Assembly: GCA_021018815.1 (NCBI GenBank)
Contig: JAITYX010000003.1
Location: 3,520,501 to 3,584,500 of the forward strand
DNA from: Talinum fruticosum
Taxonomy: Eukaryota > Streptophyta > Magnoliopsida > Caryophyllales > Talinaceae
Reading direction: 5' to 3'
DNA: 64,000 nucleotides
The position numbers and the translations under genes are program-made. The notes under the pieces are model-generated. The model was not told where the DNA came from. It worked only from the letters and a program-made list of their open reading frames with translations, and ran no database searches. Position 1 is the first letter of the stretch. Each line of letters begins with the position of its first letter. Below, in pieces: positions 10,030-21,960 of this stretch.

Positions 10030-11844
10030 TGCAAAACATAGACAAACTAACCCTTCTCACTTCCTCTAACAAACCCAGTAACACTCTTTACTTGTGGTCC
10101 TTTTCTAAGGAAGAAGGTTTTTCGAAACCCAGATTTGAATGACTTTGGGTTTAGTCTAATTTTGAGTCTTCCGTTTAGAAAACCGAGTCTATGTCTCTTT
10201 TTCTTGAAAAGCTTTCCTTTAAAAAGCTGGGGAAATGGTTTTCTCTTGTAAGCTGATGCAGGCTCGGTCGCTTTTTCTTTCTTGTGAATAGGATCGTGCT
10301 CAACTTTCCTGAACTTTACAGTTCTGGAATCCTTTTGAAAAGTTCCGAGTAGGAATTGGATTCCTCCTCTTTGTTAAAACCAAGACCTTCCTTTTTGAAG
10401 GAGACACATTGAGATCCCAAGAGCATGTCAAGATTTTTCTGACCTTAAGTAAACTTTAAAACAAGATCTTGAGACTCATTGAGCTTTTGCTTTAGCTGCA
10501 CATCGAGACTCGAGTCTCATTGATTTGAGCACTAGTCTTGAGTTCTCTCGAGTGTGAGTCTCGGTTTTCCAACTCATTTTTTAAAGAGTTGCTCTCGGAG
10601 GAAAGTGACTCAAGTTGTTCTTTAAAGTGAGAGGAATCGGAATTGGACTTTTCTTCCAAAGTGAAAATATACTTAGCCGAATCAACTTTGGAGAATTTGA
10701 GAAAGTACTCAATTACCTCTTGAGGATTAGATTCCTCACTGTCTGATTGATCCGAGTCCGACTCGCTTCGCTTTTGAGTCGAAAGTGCCATCCGACACTT
10801 TGAGTCATCCGAGTCCTCGTTATCTTCGATGAGTCCTCGTCACTCCATGTGGCCATCATAGCCTTTTTCTTCTTTCTGTCTCGTTTTCTCTTTGGACGAG
10901 TCTTTGACTGTGTGTTCCTTGCTTGCCACATTCAAAGCATCCAGAGTTCTTAGTCAAAGATGACTTTGAAGGAGAAGAGTATTTACCTTTTCTATCCTTC
11001 TTGTCTTTCTTATAGAACTCTTCTTTTGGCTTCTTATCCCATCTCTTGTGCTTCATCATTCTCTTTGAAGCCTCTAGCAATTAGTGCCATGGGATCCTCT
11101 TCTGAGTCGGAGGAACTCGGACTTTCTTCTCTCGGTTTCCGAGGCCTTCGACGAAATGTTCTTTTTGGTGCTGACCTCTGCATCCTCCTCATCCAGGTGG
11201 ATCTCATGGGTGAGAAGCTTCCCAATGAGTTCGTCCGGCTTTAGTAGAGATAAGTTCCGAGCCTCTTCAATAGCTGTCACCTTGGGACCCCATCTTTTCT
11301 TGGGTAGGCTTACGCGTATCTTTCTGCACATTTCCTCGTGGGAGATCTTTTTACCCAGAGATTTGAGATTATTGGTAATCTCTGTAAATTGAATAAACAT
11401 CCGAGTGATGTTTTCTTCTGCTCCATCTTGAATAGCTCATATTTGTGAAGATATTGGCTTATCTTCGCTTGTCCGACCTGGCTTGTACCTTCATAAGTGT
11501 TGACCAGAGTGTCCCACACTTCTTTGGTTGTGTCACGAGCGGACACTCAATTGTATTCTTCCGAGCTGATGGTGCACATAAGAATGTTCATAGCCTTAAA
11601 GTTCTTTCCGAACTTTTCAGCTTCATTAGATGTGAACTCAGCCTTTGTTTTGGGCACGATTCTTGTTTCTTCTGTCTTCATGGGAATGTAGTTTCCTTGT
11701 TGTATGATGTTCCAGACATCTTCATCATGGTCCAGGAGGAAACATTCCATGAGTTTCTTCCGAGTGCACGAAGTTGGATCCTTTGAACTTTGGTGGTTTG
11801 ATGGAAGATTTTCCTTCATCAAACTCTCCATTGTTCCGAGTCAT
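10030..11844 (-). pseudogene. S2 gag (UBN2-type capsid, CCHC knuckle, coiled-coil tail)
   Basis: The start Met at 11844 opens TRNNGEFDEGKSSIKPPKFK, the usual Sirevirus gag N-terminus. A frameshift near 11765 precedes KKLMECFLLDHDEDVWNIIQ. Then come the capsid blocks: SARDTTKEVWDTLVNTYEGT and VGQAKISQYLHKYELFKM (11546-11420), ITNNLKSLGKKISHEEMCRK, and LPKKRWGPKVTAIEEARNLS. A CCHC zinc knuckle (CFECGKQG) lies near 10940. The C-terminal region (10791-10492) is a Ser/Glu-rich coil (FTLEEKSNSDSSHFKEQLE). Several frame shifts break it. Confidence 0.85.
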
Positions 11845-11890
11845 TTGATCTTTAGACCTTTGGATTGTTAGATCCTTTTACGAAAGGCTA

Positions 11891-11903
11891 GGCTTTGATA
11901 CCA
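11891..11903 (-). other. S2 primer binding site (tRNA-iMet type)
   Basis: The minus strand reads TGGTATCAAAGCC two bases after the LTR end, one mismatch from the usual initiator-Met PBS TGGTATCAGAGC. Confidence 0.8.
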
Positions 11904-11905
11904 AT

Positions 11906-13454
11906 TGAAGGTTTTCTCGGGGAGAGGCTAGGTCATCCTAGGGGGTGAATAGGGTGATGATGAAACTTGCTTGAAATTTGAAATAGATATGACTCTAAGG
12001 ACAGTGAGAGTCAAAGATGAACTCGGAAAATAAGCTAACTCGGAATTCGGAGATGATTGAAGAAATAGATTAAACGAATTCGAATCTGTCTAAGTATAAA
12101 ATGTACTCGGAAAAGTAATAACTCGGAAAGTATGTGGAAACCCTCCTGGGGCAGAAAACCACGGACCGTGCTAATCCAAGCACGAAGTCAAATCCACTAT
12201 TTTGAGTCCACAAAATACAGTAGACTGACTCAACCCCGAGTTGCTCCCTTAGACAACTCCTTACAAGTTCTCCTAGACTTAGAAATTCCCTTATCCAATC
12301 TAGTACTTCCTAGCTGAGATAACCCTTACAGCTAGGGTCAATCGAGCTAAGTTAACCCTTACAGCTCGATCAAGGGACCTTACTTAGAGAGTAAGAAAGA
12401 GAGTGTTTGTAATCGAGTACAAGACCTTACAACTCATAATATAATGATTTACGGAATGAGAGTTGTAAGTAGAAGATTGAGAATACAATGGCTTTTGATC
12501 AAGTTTATGTATTAACAATAGATTCGGCAATCTTCAAGTCTTAAGAGTTGGCTTCTATTTATAGATGACCAAGCGAGTTAGCCGTTGTGTCCATCTTCCG
12601 ATCGGAAGTTCCTTTATGACCGTTGTGAAGGATTTTCTGAATCACTCGAGAAAATATCCGTTGAAATATGAGCGTTAGATAACGGCTCTTGACTCCCTTG
12701 GAAGTGCCTAAAACCACTAGCGGTGTCTTCAAAAGTAAGGTGGAAACCAGCGTTGACCTTAGTGTTGCGATTTCCATTTCGGAAACAGACAGCCACGACA
12801 TAGTGTCCGAGGCTAGGTTAGAGGTGGAAAAGCCTTGTCTGCTGGTGATTTGACGTTTTGAAGCCGGTTACTTTTGTATTTCAAATATAGGATAGCCTCG
12901 TTTGAATGACCTACAAAAGTAAATCAATTTGGTTCTCAAAGTATAAAATACTTTGGTCCAAGATTAGATACGAATAATAATATGATTAAGATAATTAAGT
13001 GACTAATTGATCGGGTCGAAAAGGAATGGAATTTTCCGAGTCTAATATTCATGATACTCAAAATTCCATCCGAGTCAGTCTAAAAGAGAATCAAGTTAAC
13101 CAACGAATATCAAAGGAAATAAACTTGATCTAGACCGAGCATGAATTCAAACTAAAATACCGAAGTTAGAGGGCGGACAATATAGTGTCCGAGTCATGCG
13201 ATTTATCCGAGTGTTGAGTGACTCGGAACCGAGTGAAACATGGTAGGTGCGAGATATGCTTTCCGAGTCATACAGAGTCATGTATAAATGCACGAGATAA
13301 TTTCTATAACACTTAGAGAAAATCCCATATCACTCGAGAAAAGTTTCTAAGCCACGAGGAATGACTTGGAATCAAAACTTTATAAGTGAGAAAGTCTTAT
13401 ACCTAATTCCCTTGATAGAACTCGGAAAGGTGAGACGTAAAGTCCGAGTCTTCA
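11906..13454 (-). repeat. S2 5' LTR
   Basis: On the plus strand it runs from TGAAGGTTTTCTC to GAGTCTTCA, giving TG...CA ends in minus orientation. It shares the Sirevirus LTR core (AAACCCTCCTGGG, AAATCCACTATTTTGAGTCC, GGCTTCTATTTATAG) with the S1 and S3 LTRs but is clearly diverged from both. No partner LTR of this subtype is present at the other end of S2. Confidence 0.85.
12555..12563 (-). promoter_or_regulatory. TATA box of the S2 5' LTR
   Basis: TATAAATAG on the minus strand, at the same place in the LTR as in S1 and S3. Being in the 5' LTR, this would be the S2 genomic RNA promoter. Confidence 0.65.
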
Positions 13455-13499
13455 ATAATCAATCAAACTTATAACAACTCATGTAATAAATCAGATAAT

Positions 13500-14050
13500 C
13501 ATGCAATCATCATGCCGAGTTCATTCCTAATAAATCAAAACCGATCTTCACTTAGAGGTTTCGTAAAAATATTAGCTAATTGAAATTTGGTAGGAATAAA
13601 CTCAAGCCCAATATCACCTTTCTCATAATAGTCTATCAGAAAATGATACATGACCTCAATATGTTTCATTTTTTAGTGCTAAACTGGATTTTTATGAGCA
13701 CGAGTAAGCTCCAGTTGCTATGTACTAAGCCTCAGCGAGTTGATAAAGCAACCGAGTTTTATTTCTTTAAATGTCGGGAGATAAGTGATTGACCCAGAAA
13801 TTAGTGTGCTCCTGACGTGTTCTTTCTATCAACTTTGTATCCAACATAGTCAGCATTTAAGTATCCAAGTGAGGGTCAGATCTAAGTCTTTGGAATACGA
13901 GAGACCAAGCTTTTAAGTCCCTGCAAGATATCTAAAAATTCTCTTCAACGCAGTGAGATGTGATTCCTTTGGGTTAGCTTGAAATCTTACACATTAGTAG
14001 ACACTAAACATGATATCCGGCCTACTAGATGTAAGATAAAGTAGATATCC
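13500..14050 (-). pseudogene. S1 RNase H, heavily decayed
   Basis: Lies directly right of the S2 LTR. The end of pol (ELG near 13520, plus strand CCGAGTTCATTCCTAATAAA) matches the S2 and S3 RNase H ends. Sequence homologous to the KRIFRYL and PDIMF motifs is visible at about 13920-14030 on the minus strand. Part of the middle (about 13690-13710, relative to S2) is deleted, and no long frame remains. Confidence 0.7.
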
Positions 14051-14052
14051 AA

Positions 14053-14830
14053 TCATACCTCTGTAAAGTTTCGATCTACAGCTTTACCTTTCTCATCCGA
14101 CTCCATTTTAGTACTCCTACTCCTTAGTGTTGCTGCATGCTTCACATCTTGTAGCTTGTACTTTTTCAATAATTGCTTGGTATGTTTTGATTTATGAACA
14201 TAGATGTCATCCTTCGCTTTCTTGATTTGCAGTCCAAGGAAGAAATTGAGTTCTCTCATCATGCTCATTTGGAACTCCTGTCTCATCAACTCGGAAAACT
14301 CTTGGCATAGCATTTCATTAGTAGCTCCAAATATAATGTCATCAACATAAATTTGAATGATAAGAAAATCATTCCCCTTGCTTTTTGTAAATAGAGTTTT
14401 GTTAATAAGACCTCTCTTGAAGTCATTTCAACCAAGAAACTACTTAGTCTTTCATACCAAGCTCCGGGAGCTTGTCTAAGACCATACAAAAGTTTTTGCA
14501 ATTTGAAAACATGAATTGGGAATTGAAAGTTTTCAAATCGAGGGGTTGCTTAACATAAACTTCTTCTTGAATATAACCATTGAGAAATACACACTTAACA
14601 TCCATTTGATAAAGCTTAATGTTCATGCTAGATGCAAATGCTAAGAGAATTCTGATTGCCTCAATCTTAGCTACAGGTGCAAAGGTTTCCCCACAACCAA
14701 TTCCCTCTTCTTGGTTATATGCTTGAGCAACTAATCTGGCTTTATTTCTGGCTACCAATCCTCTCTCATCCAGTTTGTTCTTGAAAACACATTTGGTTCC
14801 TATAACTAGGAGGTTACATGGTCGTTTGGT
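14053..14830 (-). pseudogene. S1 reverse transcriptase (RVT_2)
   Basis: From about 14758: [58 protein letters not shown], then [19 protein letters not shown] in a second frame. The YVDD core is on the minus strand around 14336-14349. From 14313, FQMSMMRELNFFLGLQIKKA and KHTKQLLKKYKLQDVKHAAT follow. Frameshifts lie near 14450 and 14310. It is the same clade as the S2 and S3 enzymes. Confidence 0.85.
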
Positions 14831-15169
14831 CGAGTCCGGACTTGGTTTCTTTCAAATTAAGTTAATTCTTCTTGCATGGCCTCTACCCATTTAGGTTTAA
14901 GTAGGGCTTCTAGTATAATTTTTGTTTAATTAATGAAATGAATGCTGAAAATGCACATAGATTTTGAAAAGAAGAACGAGTTCTTACCCCATTGTTGATG
15001 CCAGAAATTATATTCTAAGGTGGATGACTGGATGCATATTTGAAAACTTTACCTATCCTATGATTTACCAGGTTTGTTGGTTGAATGATCTGATCTTCAT
15101 TTTGTTCCTCTTGTTGAAATTCTTCATTAGCTTGTCTTTCAGTGAGTCCGAGCTGGCTCTTGAACTAGC

Positions 15170-16200
15170 TCATTCTCGAGTTGGTTCAGTTTCTTTGTTC
15201 TTGTTCATTCTAAGCTTAGCTTCTACTACATCATCTTCATCTTGGTTAAGCTTGAAATATGAGAAAGTGGATTCACTTGTCCTGGCATGATCAATTTCAT
15301 CAAAGACAACGTGGCTTTCTTGAACTTTGTTAGTTCTCTTGTTAAAGATTCTATAAGCCTTACTATGAGATGAGTAATCTAAAAAAATACCTTCATCCGA
15401 CCTTGTATCAAATTTGGTCGGATGTTCCTCACCATCGTTATGCACAAAGCATTTACATCTGAATGGTTTGAAGTAGGAAATTTTAGTCTTCCTTCCTTTA
15501 TACAGCTCATAGGGTGTCTTCTTCAAAATAGGTCCGATGAGGCATCTGTGGAGAGTGTAATTTGTTGTGTTCACTACCTTAGTCTAGAAATAGTATGTTA
15601 GATCATTTTCAATCATCATTGTCCTTCCTATTTCTTCAAGTGTTCTGTTCTTTCTCTCCAGTCCTCTATTCCGTTGAGGAGTTATTGGTGCTGAGAAGTT
15701 GTGGGAGATGTCATTCTTGTCACGTAAGTCTACAAATTCCGAGTAATTGAACTCCCTTCTATGTTCGGTTAGAATTCTCGTAATCTTAATCTCAAACTCC
15801 ACTTGAATTTTCCTGCAGATCTTAGTGAACTCTTTGAATGCTTCATTTTTTTTCTTCAAAAACACACCCGAGTCAATCATGAGTAATCATCAACAATAAC
15901 TAGCACATATGATTTACCTCCTAAGCTTTTAACAGGAATTTCACCACACAAATCCATATGAATCAATTCAAGTACTTTGGATGTAGATACTTGTCTTGAG
16001 TGGCATAAATGATGATATGACTTACTTACCTTTGTTCATGCCTCATAGATTTTATCTTTCTTAAATGCACAGTTAGGTAAACCTCTAACTAATCCATGAG
16101 ATGCAAGCTTCTTGATGGTATGCATGTTGATATGGCCTAGTCTACGATGCCATGTCCATGAATCATCATTTAAAGATGCTTTTAAGAATGATAAATCTTG
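15170..16200 (-). pseudogene. S1 integrase
   Basis: From about 16150: pre-integrase His/Cys sequence (plus-strand equivalents of HTIKKLASHGLVRGLPNC and the CEACTRG region), then the rve core. 15880-15584 encodes FLKKKNEAFKEFTKICRKIQ and RKNRTLEEIGRTMMIENDL. 15574-15170 encodes TPYELYKGRKTKISYFKPFR, DEGIFLDYSSHSKAYRIFNK and a Glu-rich tail. An in-frame stop separates the core from the C-terminal part near 15580. No unit could be active. Confidence 0.85.
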
Positions 16201-16449
16201 ACTAGAATCTGAAAAAGGAATGGTGTAGGTGTTACCTGGCTTCGGACTCGAGAGTTTTGTTTCCTTGGTGACTGCATCGGAGATAAAGCTATTGGTCCGA
16301 GTATGTCTTACCTCTTGACTTATGTCACGTAACTAAGAAATGCTCAAAAGAGTGTACTTGAGCCCTTTGACAAGGTAGACTAGATTGACTTAATTGTCTC
16401 CTTAACCAATTCTTCCAATTCAACCTATCTTGCCTTTTCTATTGTCTCC
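16201..16449 (-). pseudogene. S1 protease region, left half (cut by S3)
   Basis: The minus strand matches the S2 protease-to-integrase spacer. It runs up to the 5-bp TCTCC at 16445-16449, which is the S3 target duplication. The other half resumes at 49784. Joining the two sides gives the same sequence order as S2 (near 9900) and S3 (near 46770). Confidence 0.8.
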
Positions 16450-16455
16450 TGAAGG

Positions 16456-17220
16456 TATGGGATTGCAGTTAAGAAAAGAGAAGAGACTTTGAAAAGTCTA
16501 TGAAAGAGAGAGAGGTTGACACGAACAACCTTCTCTTGAACTCGTGAGGTAATGATTTCCTTAGAGTAAGACATATTAGAATAGAACTTGGCAACGAGTT
16601 CGGGATAAATGAATTCACCGAAGCACAAATAGTTGTACACTCCGAGTGCTTTTGATATGTTGCAACCACGAAAAAGAAGTGGTTGGGAAGAATTTATCAT
16701 CCAACATGAGATGTTGGGTGACAAAGATTTTAGAGGGGTTAGAGGTACCCTCTTGAGGAGTTTTAGTGCGGGGATTTTTGGTAGCGAGACCCTAACAAAT
16801 TAGGTGTTGAACCTCTTTTAAGAATGGTGAGATTTTTAGAGCAATACGAGAAACAGAGAGGACATGAGAGAGAAGAGAGGGAGCAAAGAAAGAGAGAGAG
16901 AGCACTTAGAATTCAGAGAAAGAGAGCAAGAATTCTTAGAGTAGAAAGCAAGAAGGTAGTGACTAAAGTAATGAAATGAAGGTAAAGGGATGCTATTTAT
17001 AGCGAAAAGATATGACCTTTGGCCTTAGGTCCGACTCCGAATCTCCAACGGCAGTCTCAAATGGGTGTGACGTTCTACTCTTCAATGGCTAGAATTCCAG
17101 TAGCTTTCTTCCAACGACTAGTTTTTTCTGATCGAAACGCGCGGCAAAGAGGAGAGAGAGAGAAGAAATAATTTTAAAAAATATTTCTGAAATTCTCCAT
17201 TTATCTAGAGATAATTCCAG
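16456..17220 (-). pseudogene. S3 env-like ORF, truncated at its 3' end
   Basis: The minus strand from 16724 to 16425 has an open frame of 99 codons. It includes KALGVYNYLCFGEFIYPELV and AKFYSNMSYSKEI, which I associate with the so-called putative plant transposon protein (SIRE env-like) domain. Its last codons run across the junction into S1 sequence, so the downstream part was lost together with the 3' LTR. Upstream to about 17220, purine-rich minus-strand-coding or spacer sequence with stops is seen. The role of this protein class is unknown. Confidence 0.55.
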
Positions 17221-17424
17221 AACTTTGATGTCCATTTTGGTTAAAAACCGAGTCCGACTCGGTATGGTTTCCGAGTGGCTCGGAACACTCGGAGACCTAA
17301 TAACTCATAGCTCGGTTTCACTTGGTCAACTAATTCATTTGTTATTAAACAAAAGAAAACATATAACACATGATTATGTAAGGAAAGTTCACTTAGAAAA
17401 CACATAATCATACATTAATCATAC

Positions 17425-17994
17425 CTAGCTCATTCCTAATGAAGCAAAACCGATCCTCACCAAGTGGCTTAGTGAAAATATCAGCTAACTAAAATTTTGT
17501 AGGAATGAATTCAAGTTTAATATCACCTTTCTTAGAATGGTCTCTTAGAAAATGATATATGACCTCAATATGCTTTGTTTTTTAGTGCTCGAATCGGATT
17601 CTTGGTAATGCCGATGGCACTCGATTATCACACTTGATTGGGATAGATTTGAATGATAGCCCTAGATCCTTCAAGTGCTGCTTGATCCATATAATCGGAG
17701 CATAGCAAGCTCCAGCTACAATGTACTTAGCTTCGGTAGTTGATAAAGCAACAAAATTTTGTTTCTTTGAGTTCCAGGAAATGAGTGATTGACCAGAAAT
17801 TGGCATGCTCCGGATGTGCTCTTTCTATCAATTTTGCATCCAGCATAGTCAGCATTTGAGTATCCCGTGAGAGTCGGCTTCGAGTCTTTTGAAAACAATA
17901 GACCAAGATTCCGAGTCTCTATAAGATATTTGAAAATTCTCTTCACCTTAGTGAGATGTGATTCTTTTGGATTAGCTTGAAATCTTGCACGTAG
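17425..17994 (-). pseudogene. S3 RNase H, cut by T1
   Basis: Minus-strand frames at 17946-17716 and 17806-17582 contain MKRIFKYLIETRNLGLLFSK, LTGYSNADYAGCKIDRKSTS, SLISWNSKKQNFVALSTTEA and CDNRVPSALPRIRFEH. They are out of phase with one another. Sequence upstream of KRIFKYL is interrupted by T1 at 17995 and continues at 44286 after the CGTAG duplication. Confidence 0.85.
17990..17994. repeat. Target-site duplication of T1, left copy (CGTAG)
   Basis: CGTAG lies directly before the T1 5' LTR and recurs at 44281-44285 directly after its 3' LTR. Confidence 0.9.
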
Positions 17995-20686
17995 TGTGAG
18001 ACCCGAAATTTTGAGTAGATTAATTATATAGTTAAATTAAACTAAGTATTTATACGTAATTTAGTTTATGCAATTATTATGTGCTTATGTGCTTATACAA
18101 TTTAATTAATAAACATGATTGCTCGTTTCATTGCAAAATTAAAAAAATATAAAAAAATAAGCTATGTATAGGATAATTAGAGTAAGGAGGGGATTAGTGT
18201 TAAGGGACATGTGCTAACAATACCTGACGGAATCACGCCAAAAGGGAAAGAAAGAAGCAGAGGGAAAAGAAAAGAAGGGGAACCAAACAAAAGGAGGGAA
18301 ACGAGAGAGGGATCGGGCGAGGAAGAACAGAGCGAGCGAGGAAGAGCGCGCGAGTGTGAGAGCCAAAGAAAAGGCCGGAGGCCGGCATACTGAATGGCGA
18401 ACGGAGGGGAAGCGGGCGGCAAACGCGAGGGAAAAGCAAGGGCACGAAGGAGGCAAAATCGAGACTAGTAGATGAGAAGCGAACGCAAGGGCCGAGAAAG
18501 GCGGTCGGTGAGCTAAAAAACCACGGTCGGCGACAGCCTCGGGCATAGAGGAAGGCGATGAAACTGGGCTGGCAAGTAAAGGAAGAGGAAGGAGAGGAGG
18601 AAACCGACCTAGGATAATCTGAAACTCAGCAAACCTTCAATCCCTAATTCGAGGTGGGTAGTCTTATACTCTAAATCTATAGTAATTTCGAAACCTAATT
18701 GAATTTTGTTGTGAATATTGAATGTTTATGCTATTAAACGAATTTAGTAGTTGTTAAAACTGGAACTAGGAGCCTTGAAGGGATTTCGCAGTTGTTTAAG
18801 CCTGAATTGGAAACCCGAGAATTTAGATGGAGTTAGGTTGCTTAGGTCTAATGAGTAGTATTGAGATTTTAGTTAGTTGGGGATAAACACATGGTGATTT
18901 GGGCATAAATTATGAATTAATGTTTTAGTTGAACCCTTAAGGACTTCTTGAGTTCCGTGCGTTGGAAAATGACTATTGATATTTGGAGACAATGATTTGG
19001 AGTATAAAGGGGAGTATGAGTTTATCTTGATTCAGGCACAATTGAGGCATGTATGTGACAAGCGGGTGATGTTGGGCTAAATTGAGAGTAGAATATATCT
19101 AAACCCTTGAGAGCAAATTACATTTGGAGATGAATAGAGCTAGAGGAATGGTAGTAGTGAAGTAAGAATGAGTACTATCCGGCCAAGTATGGGTAAGAAG
19201 AGTTTGATTAGGAATGTGGAGGCGTAATCGGAGAACATTGAAGCAAAGATGGTAAATTGTGAGAAGTTAGGACATATGAGATTAATGGTAATTACTTAGG
19301 GTTATTATGGCTCGTAAAAGGAATTAATTTTACTAAATTGGTAAATTTAGAAAGGTATAGTTGGAAAAGAACTGAGAATGACTATCTCGTGTTGAATTAT
19401 AGTTATTTGTGTAAGTGATGGTGTTAAATGATGTTCAAAAGTAGTTTGGAAAGGAGTTCCGTATTTTACGTGAAATGATCCTTGAATGCAACTTCTTGTT
19501 AACTCGCCTTTCAAACGTGATTATGTTTTAAAAGAAGTGAATCTGATTGAGAAACTGAATTTGGAAGGATGGCAAGTGGTGCTATGCCTTCCATTGTGTT
19601 AAACCAATTTGAGAAAACTATTTGAAGCGAGACGTGATGAATGATTATGTGCAAATTGTTTTGAATCGACTTGGCTAGGATCGTTTAGCATACTCGAAGG
19701 GTTCGAACCGGGGTCCTCATCCGTGAGGATGCGCAGCTAGAAATTTCGAGCGAAGGGTTCTAATAGGGGTCCCGCCGTATCGGAATGCCCAATCCGAGAC
19801 TTCCTAGAAGATAGGTCCGGGAACCTTTGTTCGGGGTCACGCCCTAGAAATTATGAAGTGCTTGTTCGAGTCCATGAAAGCCTAGAAAGTTGATTAATTT
19901 CTAAAAGGCTATTAATGATTGCGAAATCGTGCTTTTAAATGATTGAAGTATTATGATCTTCACGTTGCAAATAATTACAGGAGATTTCATTGAAAGTATA
20001 TAGATTTGTATTATGTTATTATGTTTTCAACGATTTCATTATTATGAGTAGTATGTGTAAAGAATTTCCATTTTAAGAGTGTAAGATTTCTTCGGTGAGC
20101 TCATGGTTTGCTCACCCCCACTATTTCCCCATTTCCCTCCTAGTTGCAGGTACCCTCCGAGATGGTTGACTGGAATGCTTGTCTTTGGTGGCGGTTGTGA
20201 TTGAAGTTCGGTTTCATGTGTTTTCATGTTTAGTATGTTGTAAATATTGGGTTACTTACGTAAATATGCAACAATATATAGTAAGGTTAGATGTATGCAT
20301 AGAGACCGAACTAGTGGCTCTCATCAGCCAGGAATTTACATCTCCGGCAATTTTGTTCTCGGTGGTTGTAACTTGGTTTGTACCTTAAATTGTAACTAAG
20401 TTTGGAATTTGGTCTTGTGGTTCTAAATATACTTCAGCGTGTGGCTCGTTAAGTTATATTATGGTTTTTATGTAGGGTTTTATGGCTTTAAGCCTGGGTG
20501 ATAGTCCATATTACAAATGGATCTTTGCTGAAATTTTTAGAAAATTTTCAAACTGTTTTGGAAAATTACCTTCTATGCCTTTAAGTTGGATTTAGACAGC
20601 CAAGTCGACACCTAAGTGAGCCTTGGGAGTTCCTTTGAGGAAATCTAGCAATGTAATACTCTTAGGATGGGTTTTAGGATGTTGCA
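17995..20686 (+). repeat. T1 5' LTR
   Basis: Starts TGTGAGACCCG and ends GGATGTTGCA. At about 18180-18620 it carries a strikingly purine- and GC-rich stretch, then the segment GAGGTGGGTAGTCTTATACT. This segment is shared with the T1 3' LTR and with the G2 LTR. A TATAAAGG motif lies at 19003-19010. The apparent ORFs in the GC-rich part are not coding: they run in several frames at once and are products of composition. Confidence 0.9.
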
Positions 20687-20691
20687 TTTTA

Positions 20692-20703
20692 TGGTATCGG
20701 AAC
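20692..20703 (+). other. T1 primer binding site
   Basis: TGGTATCGGAAC, five bases after the 5' LTR, resembles the initiator-Met tRNA site TGGTATCAGAGC with two changes. Confidence 0.75.
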
Positions 20704-20989
20704 ATTAGGACTACCTTAATTAGCTTCGACTAGGGTTATGTGTCCTAAAGGACAGGATATGTGTGCTATGCGTGATTATATGTGCATTGTTTGTGAGTTT
20801 GTCTATTTTCTTATTTCCAACTCGTATTTACGTACTTAGAGACAGACATCCTACTACTAGGGATTTTATAATAAGCCCACACTTAGTAGATGAGTAATTT
20901 GTTTTAATTACGTCAAATGCCTCCGTAAAGAGAGCAAGTTCCACCTCCACCCCCTTCACCTCAAGGGCCTACGGCAATCGAAATGGTCT

Positions 20990-21664
20990 CGCCAGTTTCA
21001 AAAGTTAAAACCCCTAAATGTGCCGGAGGGTCAAACCCTTTAGTATACGAGAGTGGTTATTAACTATGGAAGGTCTTTTTAAGGTAATGGAATGCCCGGA
21101 ACGATTCAAGGTGCAATTAGCCACCCATCGGTTTGAACGTGAAGCCCGATTTTGGTGGCAAATGATTAAGCCTCGTGAGGGAGAATTGGCACGGACTTGG
21201 CCAGAACTTAAGGAATTACTGGAGGCAAAATATTATCCTAAAGACATCAAATGGGCTAAGGAGCAAGAATTTGTCCACCTAAAACAGGGAGAGAACATGA
21301 GCGTGGTGGAATATGCTGCCATGTTCAACGACTTAAGTTGATTTGCACTTGTCCCAGGTGGCGACCGAGGAAATGCGGATCGATAGGTTTGAACATGGGT
21401 TAAGGCCCAAGCTGAAGAATAAAGTGGTCGGGCATGTCTTCACAAATTTTCAGGAAATGTACCGAGAGGGCTTTTAAGATTGAAAGGGTGCTAAACGAGA
21501 GTGCAACGTTAAAGACAGACCTCAACTCCAAACCAAGAGGAGGTTTGGGTATGGGGATACCGGCTCTCAATCCGGCCAAGCTGCAAAGAAATTTGATACA
21601 CGAGGTAATTCCTCCCAAAGCCAACGAGTTGCTCAAGGGGAAGATCGAAGACTGCAAAAGTGTG
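20990..21664 (+). pseudogene. T1 gag, N-terminal and capsid part
   Basis: Retrotransposon gag domain. 21018-21341 has IREWLLTMEGLFKVMECPER, VQLATHRFEREARFWWQMIK, ARTWPELKELLEAKYYPKDI and VHLKQGENMSVVEYAAMFND. A one-base shift follows at about 21342. The frame resumes at about 21370-21660 with EMRIDRFEHGLRPKLKNKVV and a basic, Ser-poor linker. The zinc knuckle is displaced to 26160 by CAC2, which sits at 21665 with duplication GTG (21662-21664 and 26135-26137). Confidence 0.85.
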
Positions 21665-21960
21665 CACTATTAGAAAACCGACGAAGAGCGACGAAATAGT
21701 GACAAAAATTTGTCAAATAGCGACGGATTTTCGAAAATAGTGATGGATTATTTCCATCTCTATAACCCGAGTCGCTAAAATTTAACGATAGAAATTACCG
21801 TATCCGTCGCTAATTAGGGACGGAAATACCTTCCGTAGCTGATGCAATTCAGCAACAAATTACATTTTCCGTCGTTGAATTAGCGACGGAATTTCCGAGT
21901 AATTCCATCGCTGATTGTCGTTGCTATTTCGTCGCTATGTGTGCAGAATTCCAAAATAGA
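21665..21960. repeat. CAC2 left terminal and subterminal repeats
   Basis: CACTA terminus followed by GCGACGGA and TCCGTCGC units in both orientations. It matches the CAC1 right end read in reverse. Confidence 0.85.

Larger units (their letters stand above)
6821..13454 (-). mobile_element. S2: Sirevirus inserted in S1, lacking its 3' LTR
   Basis: S2 has a 5' LTR (11906-13454), a PBS, gag, protease, integrase, RT and RNase H on the minus strand, all with stops and frameshifts. Its right edge abuts S1 RNase H sequence at 13455 (expected duplication ATAAT). The left boundary is not visible as an LTR end; 6821 is an estimate, where homology to the S1 and S3 post-RNase H spacer resumes (ATAATCAT against ATAATCAA at 13455). 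Confidence 0.7.

Noticed and set aside
19690..19850. GGGTTCGAACCGGGG phrase resembling a tRNA B box
   Set aside because: It lies inside the T1 LTR and recurs at 43250 and 59205 in sister LTRs. No A box, cloverleaf or anticodon arm could be built around it.
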